Assembly (NCBI GenBank): GCA_002490425.1
Contig: DKTZ01000052.1
Span: 1-22,309, forward strand
Direction of reading: 5' to 3'
Source: Ruminococcaceae bacterium UBA7217
GTDB taxonomy: Bacteria > Bacillota > Clostridia > Oscillospirales > Acutalibacteraceae
Length of the DNA stretch: 22,309 nucleotides
This document shows, one piece after another, positions 1 to 12,000 of this stretch. Made by a program: the position numbers and the translations under genes. The notes below the pieces were generated by a model, which saw only the letters and a list, made by a program, of their open reading frames with translations, ran no database searches and was not told where the DNA came from. The stretch's first letter is position 1, and every line of letters begins with the position of its first letter.

Positions 1-165
1 CTGCTCCATCCAGTCCATTGTGGCTGAGCCGTCATGTGTTTCACCTATTTTATGGTTAACACCTGTATAAAACAAAATTCTTTCGGTAGTTGTTGTTTTA
101 CCGGCGTCGATATGAGCCATAATACCAATATTTCTTGTTTTTTCAAGAGATACTTTTCTTGGCAT
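1..165 (-). CDS. fusA: Elongation factor G, N-terminal fragment (cut by window edge)
   Basis: Only the first 55 codons are in the window; the gene continues past the left edge. EF-G is the cytoplasmic GTPase that drives ribosomal translocation and, with RRF, ribosome recycling. The fragment begins MPRKVSLEKTRNIGIMAHID and carries the Walker A/P-loop (AHIDAGKTT, residues 17-25) followed by the TERILFYTG stretch and the GETHDGSATMDWMEQ switch I region, all typical of EF-G. A GGAGG ribosome binding site lies 5 bases before the ATG. The start is 27 bases after the rpsG stop, so it should be co-transcribed as the third gene of the str operon. Identity is secure; completeness cannot be judged. Confidence 0.96.
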   Translation of the reverse strand, partial: MPRKVSLEKTRNIGIMAHIDAGKTTTTERILFYTGVNHKIGETHDGSATMDWMEQ

Positions 166-192
166 AATATCCTCCACTTAAGTTCTGCTAAA

Positions 193-663
193 TTACCATC
201 TGAAATGTGCGAAAGCTTTGTTTGCTTCTGCCATCTTGTGTGTATCTTCACGTTTCTTGAATGCTGAACCTGTTGAGTTAACGGCATCCATAATTTCGTT
301 AGCGAGTCTTTCCTTCATTGTTCTCTCTGAACGCTGACGGGCGTAAAGAGTAATCCAACGAAGACCTAAGGTCTGGCGTCTTTCGGGGCGAACTTCCATA
401 GGAACCTGATAAGTTGCACCACCTACACGGCGAGCTTTAACCTCAAGAACCGGCATAACATTTTCCATTGCGGCATCGAAAACCTCTAAAGGCTCCTTGC
501 CTGTCTTTTCAGCGATAATGTCGAATGCATCGTAAACGATTTTCTGGGCAACACCCTTTTTACCGTCGAGCATAACGCTGTTGATAAGCCTTGTTACAAG
601 CTTTGAATTGTAAAGCGGATCGGGCAAAACATCACGTTTTGCAATCTGGCCTCTTCTTGGCAC
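193..663 (-). CDS. rpsG: 30S ribosomal protein S7
   Basis: S7 nucleates assembly of the 30S head by binding the 3' major domain of 16S rRNA and lines the mRNA exit channel near the E site. The product is 156 residues, the usual length, with the conserved N-terminus VPRRGQIAKRDVLPDPLYNS and the ARRVGGATYQVP and RPERRQTLGLRW segments. I chose the GTG start at 661-663 rather than the in-frame ATG six codons upstream. The GTG is preceded at normal distance by AAGGAGGG, which overlaps the codons just after that ATG, and it reproduces the family N-terminus (M/V-PRRG). It is the second gene of the str operon; the spacer from rpsL is unusually long (163 bases) and holds a hairpin. Confidence 0.97.
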   Translation of the reverse strand: MPRRGQIAKRDVLPDPLYNSKLVTRLINSVMLDGKKGVAQKIVYDAFDIIAEKTGKEPLEVFDAAMENVMPVLEVKARRVGGATYQVPMEVRPERRQTLGLRWITLYARQRSERTMKERLANEIMDAVNSTGSAFKKREDTHKMAEANKAFAHFRW

Positions 664-724
664 TGCGCTTCCCTCCTTCATAATAATGATATCATAGGTA
701 CTCGAGTGACAAAACCTCGCGGCA

Positions 725-765
725 CCAACGAAAAGGCATATATTTTATATATACACTCTCGTTGG
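725..765 (-). promoter_or_regulatory. Hairpin in the rpsL-rpsG spacer, candidate S7 feedback site
   Basis: In the minus-strand transcript CCAACGA (759-765) pairs with TCGTTGG (725-731), and the interior can extend through the TATATAT/ATATATG run. In E. coli S7 represses the str operon by binding a structure between rpsL and rpsG, so position suggests a similar role, but I see no clear match to that site. The same stretch could instead carry an internal promoter for rpsG-fusA, because TTGAAT/TTGTCC and TATATA/TAAAAT boxes overlap it. The hairpin is seen directly; the function is inference. Confidence 0.4.
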
Positions 766-826
766 ACAAATATTCAAAAATATTGCCTATACAAGAAGAT
801 TCTGTCTGTTTTCTTGGTTAAACCTA

Positions 827-1249
827 TTACTTTTTAGCTGCCTTAGGACGCTTTGCACCGTACTTTGAACGTGCCTGCATTCTTCCGTTAACACCCTGAG
901 TATCGAGTGTACCGCGGATAATGTGGTAACGCACACCGGGAAGGTCCTTAACACGGCCGCCACGGATAAGAACAACTGAGTGTTCCTGAAGATTGTGACC
1001 TACGCCCGGAATATAAGCAGAAACTTCGATTCCGTTTGTAAGACGTACTCTGGCGAGTTTACGAAGAGCTGAGTTCGGCTTCTTCGGTGTGTCTGTCTTA
1101 ACAACAGTGCAAACGCCTCTCTTTTGAGGAGAATTGTTATCAGTCATAACATTCTTCTTTGAGTTAAGGCCTTTACCGAGAGCAGGAGCTTTCGACTTCT
1201 TCGGGGCCGTCTGTCTTCCGTTACGAACGAGCTGGTTAAAGGTTGGCAA
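827..1249 (-). CDS. rpsL: 30S ribosomal protein S12
   Basis: S12 sits at the decoding centre of the 30S subunit and affects accuracy. The protein is 140 residues if it starts at the TTG at 1247-1249, giving the standard (M)PTFNQLVRNGR N-terminus. The TTG has a GGGGGTG ribosome binding site six bases upstream. The in-frame ATG at 1262-1264 is part of that site and has none of its own, so I reject it. The decoding loop PKKPNSALRK and the GHNLQEHSVVLIRGGRVKDL segment keep the lysines whose replacement gives streptomycin resistance in other bacteria, so a susceptible-type S12 is expected. First gene of the str operon, behind its own promoter and the rpoC terminator. No L7Ae-like gene lies between rpoC and rpsL, unlike in Bacillus. 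Confidence 0.96.
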   Translation of the reverse strand: MPTFNQLVRNGRQTAPKKSKAPALGKGLNSKKNVMTDNNSPQKRGVCTVVKTDTPKKPNSALRKLARVRLTNGIEVSAYIPGVGHNLQEHSVVLIRGGRVKDLPGVRYHIIRGTLDTQGVNGRMQARSKYGAKRPKAAKK

Positions 1250-1304
1250 TATATTCACCCCCATAATAAAATTTTGTAATGGACACAAGTCCACATACTC
1301 AAAT

Positions 1305-1334
1305 AGTTTACCACTAATGCACAATTATTGTCAA
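1305..1334 (-). promoter_or_regulatory. Sigma-A type promoter of the str operon
   Basis: On the minus strand a perfect -35 box TTGACA (1329-1334) is followed after 18 bases by TAAACT (1305-1310). Predicted transcription starts near 1298, giving a leader of about 50 bases before the rpsL TTG start. It lies just downstream of the rpoC terminator, so rpsL-rpsG-fusA need not depend on rpoBC read-through. Confidence 0.75.
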
Positions 1335-1353
1335 GCATTTTTTTACAATTAGA

Positions 1354-1385
1354 CAAAAAAACTTGGGGCTTATTTCAGCCCCAAG
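1354..1385 (-). terminator. Rho-independent terminator after rpoC
   Basis: A perfect 9-bp stem CTTGGGGCT/AGCCCCAAG with a six-base loop is followed on the minus strand by seven T residues (1354-1360). It begins about 25 bases after the rpoC stop codon and separates rpoBC from the str operon. A T-run on the other side (1388-1394) could let it work in both directions. Confidence 0.92.
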
Positions 1386-1409
1386 CTATTTTTTATGAAA
1401 ATATGCCGA

Positions 1410-4985
<3,576 letters not shown>

Positions 4986-5027
4986 TAAGGTAGCCCTTCT
5001 TCCTAACTTTATATAAATGTTTAGAGT

Positions 5028-8000
5028 TTATTCAAAATCGTCTTCTGTTACGAAAGAGTCGCTGTATGCTTCCTCGTCCGAAATTTCCTCTTCGACATCG
5101 TCACTGTCGCTCAGATATGAATCGTATTCATCCTCATTGTCAGGAACGAAGCCGTCTTCGTAAGAAGCGTCGTTGATTTCTTCAAACTCTGTTTCGGAGC
5201 TTGCAGGAACAAAGTCTGCATCGTCACCCTCAAAGCTCTGTTTAAGGTCAATTTCGTTGCCGTCAGCGTCAAGAACCTGAACGTCAAGCGCCAAAGACTG
5301 AAGCTCTTTAATGAGAACCTTAAAGGATTCGGGAACGCCCGGAGTGGGAATGTTGTGTCCCTTAACAATTGCTTCATAGGTCTTGCGGCGGCCTGTAAGG
5401 TCGTCGGACTTAACCGTAAGAATTTCCTGAAGAGTATAGGCTGCACCGTAAGCTTCAAGTGCCCAAACTTCCATTTCACCGAAACGCTGACCGCCGAACT
5501 GAGCTTTACCGCCCAGGGGCTGCTGCGTAACGAGTGAATACGGGCCTATTGAACGGGCGTGAATCTTATCGTCAACAAGGTGGTGAAGCTTAAGGTAATA
5601 CATAACTCCGACTGTCACGGGGTTGTCAAACTTAAGACCTGTTCTGCCGTCTGTAAGAATTGACTTACCGTCCTCACGGTAGCCCGCTTCCTTAAGAGCC
5701 TCACGTATATCTTCCTCGTGTGCGCCGTCAAATACGGGGGTTGCAATCTTCTGGCCGAGCTTTCTGTAAGCAAAGCCCAGGTGAACCTCAAGTACCTGTC
5801 CGATATTCATACGGGACGGAACGCCGAGGGGATTCAGAACAATATCAAGCGGAGTACCGTCGTCAAGGAACGGCATATCCTCCTGCGGCAAAATGCGTGA
5901 AACAACGCCCTTGTTACCGTGGCGGCCCGCCATCTTATCGCCGACTGAAAGCTTTCTCTTCTGTGCGATGTAGCAGCGAACAACCTTATTAACGCCTGGG
6001 CTTAATTCGTCGCTGTTTTCTCTTGTGAATACCTCAACATCAACAACGATACCGTATTCGCCGTGCGGAACACGAAGAGAAGTGTCACGAACTTCTTTAG
6101 CCTTTTCGCCGAAGATTGCACGCAGTATTCTCTCTTCAGCAGTTGCAACATCGGTTTCGCCCTTAGGAGTAACCTTGCCGACAAGAATATCACCCGAATG
6201 AACCTCAGCGCCTATGCGGATAATACCGTTTTCGTCAAGGTCACGCAGAGCGTCCTCGCCGACATTCGGAATGTCACGTGTAATATCTTCCGGACCGAGT
6301 TTGGTATCTCTTGCCTCAATTTCGTATTCTTCAATATGAATTGATGTATAAACGTCATCTCTGACTAATTTTTCGTTTATAAGAACAGCGTCCTCGTAGT
6401 TGTAGCCCTCCCACGTCATAAAGCCGATAAGAGCATTTTTACCGAGTGAAATTTCGCCGTTTGAGGTTGCAGGACCGTCTGCTATAACCTCATTTTCTTC
6501 AATTTCCTGACCGATTGAAACAATGGGACGCTGATTTATGCAAGTACCCTGGTTTGAACGCATAAACTTAATAAGCTCGTATTCATCTGTATCACCGTCT
6601 TTGGTGGTGATTGTAATGTGCTGTGCATCAACCTTTGTAACCTTACCTGCGCGCTTTGCAAGAACAACTGTGCCTGAGTCAACGGCCGCCTTGTACTCCA
6701 TACCTGTGCCGACAATCGGTGATTCGGTAGTGAGAAGCGGAACTGCCTGACGCTGCATGTTAGAGCCCATCAAAGCACGGTTTGCGTCGTCGTTTTCAAG
6801 GAACGGAATCATAGCGGTAGCAACGGAAACAAGCATTCTCGGCGAAACGTCCATATAGTCAGCCTCAGAAGCCGGAACCTCGCTGAAGTTGTCACGTTCA
6901 CGGATTGTTACCTTTTTATTTATAAAGTTACCTTTTTCGTCAATAGGAGAGTTTGCCTGAGCAACCTTGTAATTGTCTTCAACATCTGCCGTCATATACT
7001 CAACGGTATCAAGAACTCTGCCTGTCTTCTTGTCAATCTTGCGGTACGGAGCTTCAATAAAGCCGTATTTATTGATTTTAGCGAAAGAAGCAAGGTAAGA
7101 GATAAGTCCGATGTTAGGACCTTCCGGAGTTTCAATGGGACACATTCTGCCGTAGTGAGAATAGTGAACGTCACGAACCTCAAATCCTGCTCTGTCACGG
7201 GAAAGACCGCCGGGACCGAGGGCCGAAAGTCTTCTCTTATGAGTAAGCTCAGCTAACGGATTGGTCTGATCCATAAACTGTGAAAGAGGTGATGAACCGA
7301 AAAATTCTTTAATTGCCGCCATAACGGGACGGATATTTATAAGAGCTGCAGGAGTAACCTTGTCAGGCTCCTGACCCTGAAGCGTCATACGCTCCTTAAC
7401 AACACGCTCCATTCTTGCAAATCCTATTCTAAACTGGTTCTGAAGAAGCTCGCCGACAGAACGGATACGGCGGTTACCCAAATGGTCAATATCGTCAATC
7501 ACACCCACGCCCGATGCAAGACCGTTAAGGTAGTTGATTGATGCAAAAATATCGTCTATTATAATATGTTTAGGAATAAGGTCGTCTGCGCGCAAAGCAA
7601 GCTCTTCTCTGAGAGCCTCTTTGTCGTCGCCGCACTTATCGAGAACCTCCATAAGAACAGAGAAACGAACCTTTTCGTTAATGCCGATTTCTTCAAGCTC
7701 TTCTTCCGAAAACCCGGGGAGATATTCAAGAGAATCAACCATTCCGTTTGAGAATACCTTAACCTCTTTGCCTTCAACGTCAAGAACTACTGTCTGAACG
7801 CCCTCCTGCTCCATACGGTAAGCCTTCTCTTCCGAGATAAGCTCGCCTGCATCGGCAAGAACTTCGCCCGTAAGAGCACTTATAATCGGTTCTTTTGTTA
7901 TAAAACCTGCAATTCTCGGAGAAATAGCAAGCTTTTTATTGTATTTGTATCTGCCGACACGGGACAGGTCATAACGGTGTGCGTCAAAGAACAAGCCGTC

Positions 8001-8768
8001 AATGTGAGCCTGAGCGGTTTCAAGTGCAGGCGGCTCGCCTGGGCGAAGTCTCTTATAAACCTCGATTAAAGCCTGCTCCGTGTTAACGGTTGTATCCTTC
8101 TCAAGTGTTGCCTTGATTCTGTCATCATAGCCGAAGAAATCAAGAATTTCCGCATTTGTACTAAGACCTAATGCACGGATAAATGTAGTAATATAGATCT
8201 TTCTGTTTTTATCGATTCTGACATAGAAAAGATCGTTCATATCGGTTTCGTATTCAAGCCATGCGCCGCGATTGGGAATAACCGTTGTGGTGTAAAGCTC
8301 TTTACCGGTCTTGTCGTGTGTCATACCGTAATAAACACTGGGAGAACGGACAAGCTGAGAAATAATAACACGCTCAGCGCCGTTGATTACGAATGTACCG
8401 CTGTCTGTCATAAGCGGGAAATCGCCCATATAAACCTCGTTCTCTTTTACCTCGCCCGTTTCTTTGTTAAGAAGGCGTGCGGTAACACGAAGGGGCGCAG
8501 CGTAAGTTACGTCTCTTTCCTTACATTCTTTAACTGTATACTTCGGCTTATCGTCCATACGATAATCAACGAAAGTCAGTTCAAGATTTCCTGTGTAGTC
8601 CGTAATAGCATCAATATCACGGAATACCTCTTTAAGTCCCGTTTCAAGGAACCAGCGATAAGAGTTTTTCTGAACCTCGATAAGGTTGGGCATCTGCATA
8701 ACCTCATTGATTTTTGAGAAACTCATACGGGTATTTCTGCCAAGTTGGATAGGTTTGACATTTACCAT
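5028..8768 (-). CDS. rpoB: DNA-directed RNA polymerase subunit beta
   Basis: The beta subunit, about 1246 residues, pairs with beta' and contains the rifamycin pocket. Near residues 490-525 the resistance-determining region reads SQFMDQTNPLAELTHKRRL and continues SALGPGG; the residues equivalent to E. coli Q513, D516, H526, R529 and S531 are all wild type, so a rifampicin-susceptible enzyme is expected. It is followed by RMCPIETPEGPNIGLI. I prefer the ATG at 8766-8768 (MVNVKPIQLG). An in-frame GTG at 8778-8780 would add four residues, but the GGAGA motif lies directly against that GTG. The GGAG is about 13 bases from the ATG, longer than usual. The last 65 or so residues form a very acidic tail. 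No rplL lies upstream. Confidence 0.98.
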   Translation of the reverse strand: MVNVKPIQLGRNTRMSFSKINEVMQMPNLIEVQKNSYRWFLETGLKEVFRDIDAITDYTGNLELTFVDYRMDDKPKYTVKECKERDVTYAAPLRVTARLLNKETGEVKENEVYMGDFPLMTDSGTFVINGAERVIISQLVRSPSVYYGMTHDKTGKELYTTTVIPNRGAWLEYETDMNDLFYVRIDKNRKIYITTFIRALGLSTNAEILDFFGYDDRIKATLEKDTTVNTEQALIEVYKRLRPGEPPALETAQAHIDGLFFDAHRYDLSRVGRYKYNKKLAISPRIAGFITKEPIISALTGEVLADAGELISEEKAYRMEQEGVQTVVLDVEGKEVKVFSNGMVDSLEYLPGFSEEELEEIGINEKVRFSVLMEVLDKCGDDKEALREELALRADDLIPKHIIIDDIFASINYLNGLASGVGVIDDIDHLGNRRIRSVGELLQNQFRIGFARMERVVKERMTLQGQEPDKVTPAALINIRPVMAAIKEFFGSSPLSQFMDQTNPLAELTHKRRLSALGPGGLSRDRAGFEVRDVHYSHYGRMCPIETPEGPNIGLISYLASFAKINKYGFIEAPYRKIDKKTGRVLDTVEYMTADVEDNYKVAQANSPIDEKGNFINKKVTIRERDNFSEVPASEADYMDVSPRMLVSVATAMIPFLENDDANRALMGSNMQRQAVPLLTTESPIVGTGMEYKAAVDSGTVVLAKRAGKVTKVDAQHITITTKDGDTDEYELIKFMRSNQGTCINQRPIVSIGQEIEENEVIADGPATSNGEISLGKNALIGFMTWEGYNYEDAVLINEKLVRDDVYTSIHIEEYEIEARDTKLGPEDITRDIPNVGEDALRDLDENGIIRIGAEVHSGDILVGKVTPKGETDVATAEERILRAIFGEKAKEVRDTSLRVPHGEYGIVVDVEVFTRENSDELSPGVNKVVRCYIAQKRKLSVGDKMAGRHGNKGVVSRILPQEDMPFLDDGTPLDIVLNPLGVPSRMNIGQVLEVHLGFAYRKLGQKIATPVFDGAHEEDIREALKEAGYREDGKSILTDGRTGLKFDNPVTVGVMYYLKLHHLVDDKIHARSIGPYSLVTQQPLGGKAQFGGQRFGEMEVWALEAYGAAYTLQEILTVKSDDLTGRRKTYEAIVKGHNIPTPGVPESFKVLIKELQSLALDVQVLDADGNEIDLKQSFEGDDADFVPASSETEFEEINDASYEDGFVPDNEDEYDSYLSDSDDVEEEISDEEAYSDSFVTEDDFE

Positions 8769-8940
8769 AGGGCTTATCACTCTCCGTTCTTATTTTATCC
8801 TTACAGCCGAGCTCCCGCCCGACTTGGAGATTAACAAATTTACTGCTTTATTTGCTTGCTTTTAAAGCAAATATGTGATATACTTTCAACTGTCTGATTT
8901 TAGCCATAAGTACACATTCCCACTTTAATAGCAGTTTAAA

Positions 8941-8969
8941 ATTATACTACTGTCAAGTCAACTTGTCAA
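8941..8969 (-). promoter_or_regulatory. Perfect consensus sigma-A promoter of rpoBC
   Basis: On the minus strand TTGACA (8964-8969) and TATAAT (8941-8946) are separated by exactly 17 bases. Two further TTGAC motifs lie within the spacer (TTGACAAGTTGACTTGACA). Predicted start is near 8934, giving a leader of about 165 bases before rpoB. That leader contains a small TTGCTT/AAGCAA hairpin and a 19-codon ATG-initiated reading frame (8848-8907) without a convincing ribosome binding site. The promoter is back to back with the lacZ promoter; the two -35 boxes are about 43 bases apart. Confidence 0.9.
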
Positions 8970-9012
8970 GAAAAAATTTACATTTATTTAACTTTTATTT
9001 TGATTTTATGTA

Positions 9013-9040
9013 TTGAAAATTTACCGATTTCTTCTATAAT
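9013..9040 (+). promoter_or_regulatory. Sigma-A type promoter of the beta-galactosidase gene
   Basis: TTGAAA (9013-9018), a 16-base spacer and a perfect TATAAT (9035-9040) precede the gene. Transcription is expected near 9047, with a leader of about 47 bases. A 6-bp inverted repeat TATAAT/ATTATA (9035-9040 with 9056-9061) covers the start region but is too simple to call an operator. I see no obvious catabolite response element. Confidence 0.7.
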
Positions 9041-9093
9041 ATAAATTGTATGGAAATTATATGGGAAAAGACTATTCTTTTACGGAGGTTTTT

Positions 9094-12000
9094 ATGAATT
9101 TTAAGAGGAATTACAAATATGATTGGGAAAACCCGTATGTTTTTAAAAGAAATAAAGAGGACGGCCACGTTATTGCATTTACTTATGACAGCGAGCAAGA
9201 CGCATTAACCCGCACCGAGCCTAAACGCAAGCTGTCACTTAACGGCGAGTGGAAATTTCATTGGCAAAGAGGAATTGACAATTGCCCCGAGGATTTTTAC
9301 AAGCCCGATTTTGACGCTTCTTTTTGGAGAAGCATAAAAGTTCCGTCCGTTTGGCAGACGGAGGACACGGGCAGTTATCCTTATTATTACGCAAGCACAT
9401 TTTGCCGTGCCCTTTCCCGCTCAAAAAAGAAAATTCCGTCGATTGATTACAATATGCAGGAAATAGGAATATATATCCGCTCGTTTACTTTGCCTAAAAG
9501 GTTTGACGGTATGGAGCTGTTTTTACATTTCGGCGCCGCAAAGTCTGCTATTGAGGTTTATGTTAACGGAGAGTATGTCGGCTATTCGCAGGGGTCAATG
9601 ACACCGCACGAATTTAATGTTACACCGTTTGTAAATGTTGGCGAAAACAAAATTGCCGTTAAGGTTTACCGTTTTTCTGATGCCTGCTACCTTGAAAATC
9701 AAGATATGTGGCTGTTTTGCGGACTTTACAGAGATGTTTACATTTACGGAGAGCCGAAAATGTGCGTTCGTGATTTTTTCATTACAACTGATTTCGACAA
9801 AGAATATAAAGACAGCAAAACCGATTTGGAAATTCTTATCAAAAATTACGGCGGTGCGCAATCTGCCTGTGTTAAAGCGGAAATAATTGATAATGACAGC
9901 AAAATTCTTTTAGGTGAAGAAGAATTGGAAATATCGGGCGATGCTAAAGTTAATTTCAGCACTCTTGTCCCCTCTCCTCATAAGTGGTCGGCTGAAGACC
10001 CGTACCTTTATAAGCTTCTTATAACGCTGACGGTCGGCGGACAAAGCGTATACAAATGTATCCGTTTCGGATTTAAAAAGGTTGAAATCGTCGGCGAAAA
10101 GATACTGTTTAACGGGAAGCCTTTGATGATACGAGGTACAAACCGCCATGACTTTGACCCCGACCACGGCTGGGCAGTTCCGAAAGAGCGTTTCTATGAG
10201 GATTTAAAGCTTATGAAACGCTGTAACATCAATTCAATCCGCACATCTCACTACCCTGACGACCCGTTTTTCTATGAGCTGTGCGATGAATACGGCTTTT
10301 ATGTAATGGACGAGTGCGATATGGAAACTCACGGCGTCCGCAGAAAGGGCGTTCCCGGTGACAACCCGATGTGGACAGGCGCTGTTGTTGACAGAATGGA
10401 GAGAATGGTGCTCCGTGACAGAAATCACGCATGCGTATTTATGTGGTCGCTTGGCAACGAGGCAGGCGACGGCTCAAACTTTATGGAAATGAAAAAAGCC
10501 GCATTAAAGCTTGACACGACCCGTCAGTTCCACTATGAGGGCGACTTTGATTTTACAAAGAGCGACGTTATTTCAAGAATGTACCCGTTAGAGGATATTG
10601 TAAATAAGCTCGGCAACCGTGAGGAAATCACAATAAGCCTTTACGACAATATTGCAAATCAGCTTGCGGCGGACTCAAAACCGATTAAAAAAGAAGCATA
10701 CTGCCGTCCCGTAATGTTCTGCGAATACGCCCACGCTATGGAAAACAGCCTCGGCAATTTCCAGGAATATATGGACGCATTTGAAAAGTACGACAATATG
10801 TGCGGCGGCTATATTTGGGATTTTGTTGACCAGTCAATCCGTCAAAAAACTCCCGAGGGCGACAGATGGCTTTACGGCACGGATTTTGAAAAATTTGAGC
10901 CGGGAAGATACACGCATATTCCGAATACTACCGCAATGACGGGCAGTAACACTTACTTCTGCGCAAACGGCATTGTTGCCGCTGACAGGAAACCGCATCC
11001 GTCATATTATGAGGTAAAAAAGGTTTATTCGGAAATCAAGGTAAAGGAAAAGGACATCGCAAAAGGTGAATTTGTACTTTACAACAAGCATCTTTTCACA
11101 GATTTGTCTGATTTTGAGATAAAATGGAGCTTGCAGGCAGAGGGCGTTGAAGTGCAGAACGGCACTTTAGAAAACATCACCTGTTCTCCCCTTTCGGAAA
11201 TAGAAATTAAGCTTGATTACGATTTGTCTTCACTTCCCGAAAAGGAATGTGTTCTTATAATTTCATATCTTAATAAGAACGAACACCCTTGGTGCGAAAA
11301 GGGCTTTGAGCAAAGCTTTGACCAGTTCATTATTAAAGCCGAGGATAATAAAGAATCAAAGCACGCAAACGGCAATTTGGCTTATGTTAAAAACGGCGGC
11401 GGAGTTTTCGTTAACGGAGATAACTTCTCACTCAAAATTCAGGACGGAAAAATTGTGTCATACACCGTTTCGGGCAAAGAGCTTTTGCGTGCGCCCGTAA
11501 CACCCAACTATTTCCGTGCGGTTGTGGACAATGACCTTTCAAACACAAACTTTGTGCCTCCGCTCATTCCTCTTCACCCGTATTTTAACTGGCAGAGAGC
11601 AACTAATTCTGCTACGGGTAGGGTTACAGGCGTTACAAAAAATGCAAACGGTCAGGTTGAAATTGATATTTCATGGAGCGTTAAAATGTTCTCAAATACA
11701 ACCACAAAAATTGTTGTTAATTCCGACGGCAGCTTTGCGCTTACCCACACGGGCACACCGAAAATGATAAATCTTTTAAGATTCGGCACAATGTTCGGCA
11801 TTCTGCGTGAATTTGACAGCGTTAAATGGTACGGCAGAGGTCCGCAGGAAACCTACTGTGACAGAAAAACAGGCGCTAAAATTACAATGCACGAAATGAG
11901 CGTTGCAGACCTTGAGCATCATTATATGCGCCCGCAGGAAAACGGCAACCGCACAGACGTACGCTTTGTTGAGTTTAAGAATTCGGACGGAAAGGGTATT

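Noticed and set aside
490..525. RpoB and RpsL drug-resistance mutations (the interval given is RpoB residue numbers)
   Set aside because: The key rifampicin and streptomycin positions all read as wild type by eye.
1262..1264. ATG as the start of rpsL
   Set aside because: It has no ribosome binding site and is itself part of the GGGGGTG site serving the TTG start; family members start at PTFNQL.
8778..8780. GTG as the start of rpoB, adding four residues
   Set aside because: The GGAGA motif abuts this codon, leaving no room for initiation; the ATG at 8766-8768 gives the usual MVNVKP N-terminus.
9046..9093. Upstream ATG for lacZ adding 16 residues
   Set aside because: It lies at about the predicted transcription start and has no binding site, whereas the ATG at 9094 has GGAGG at good spacing.
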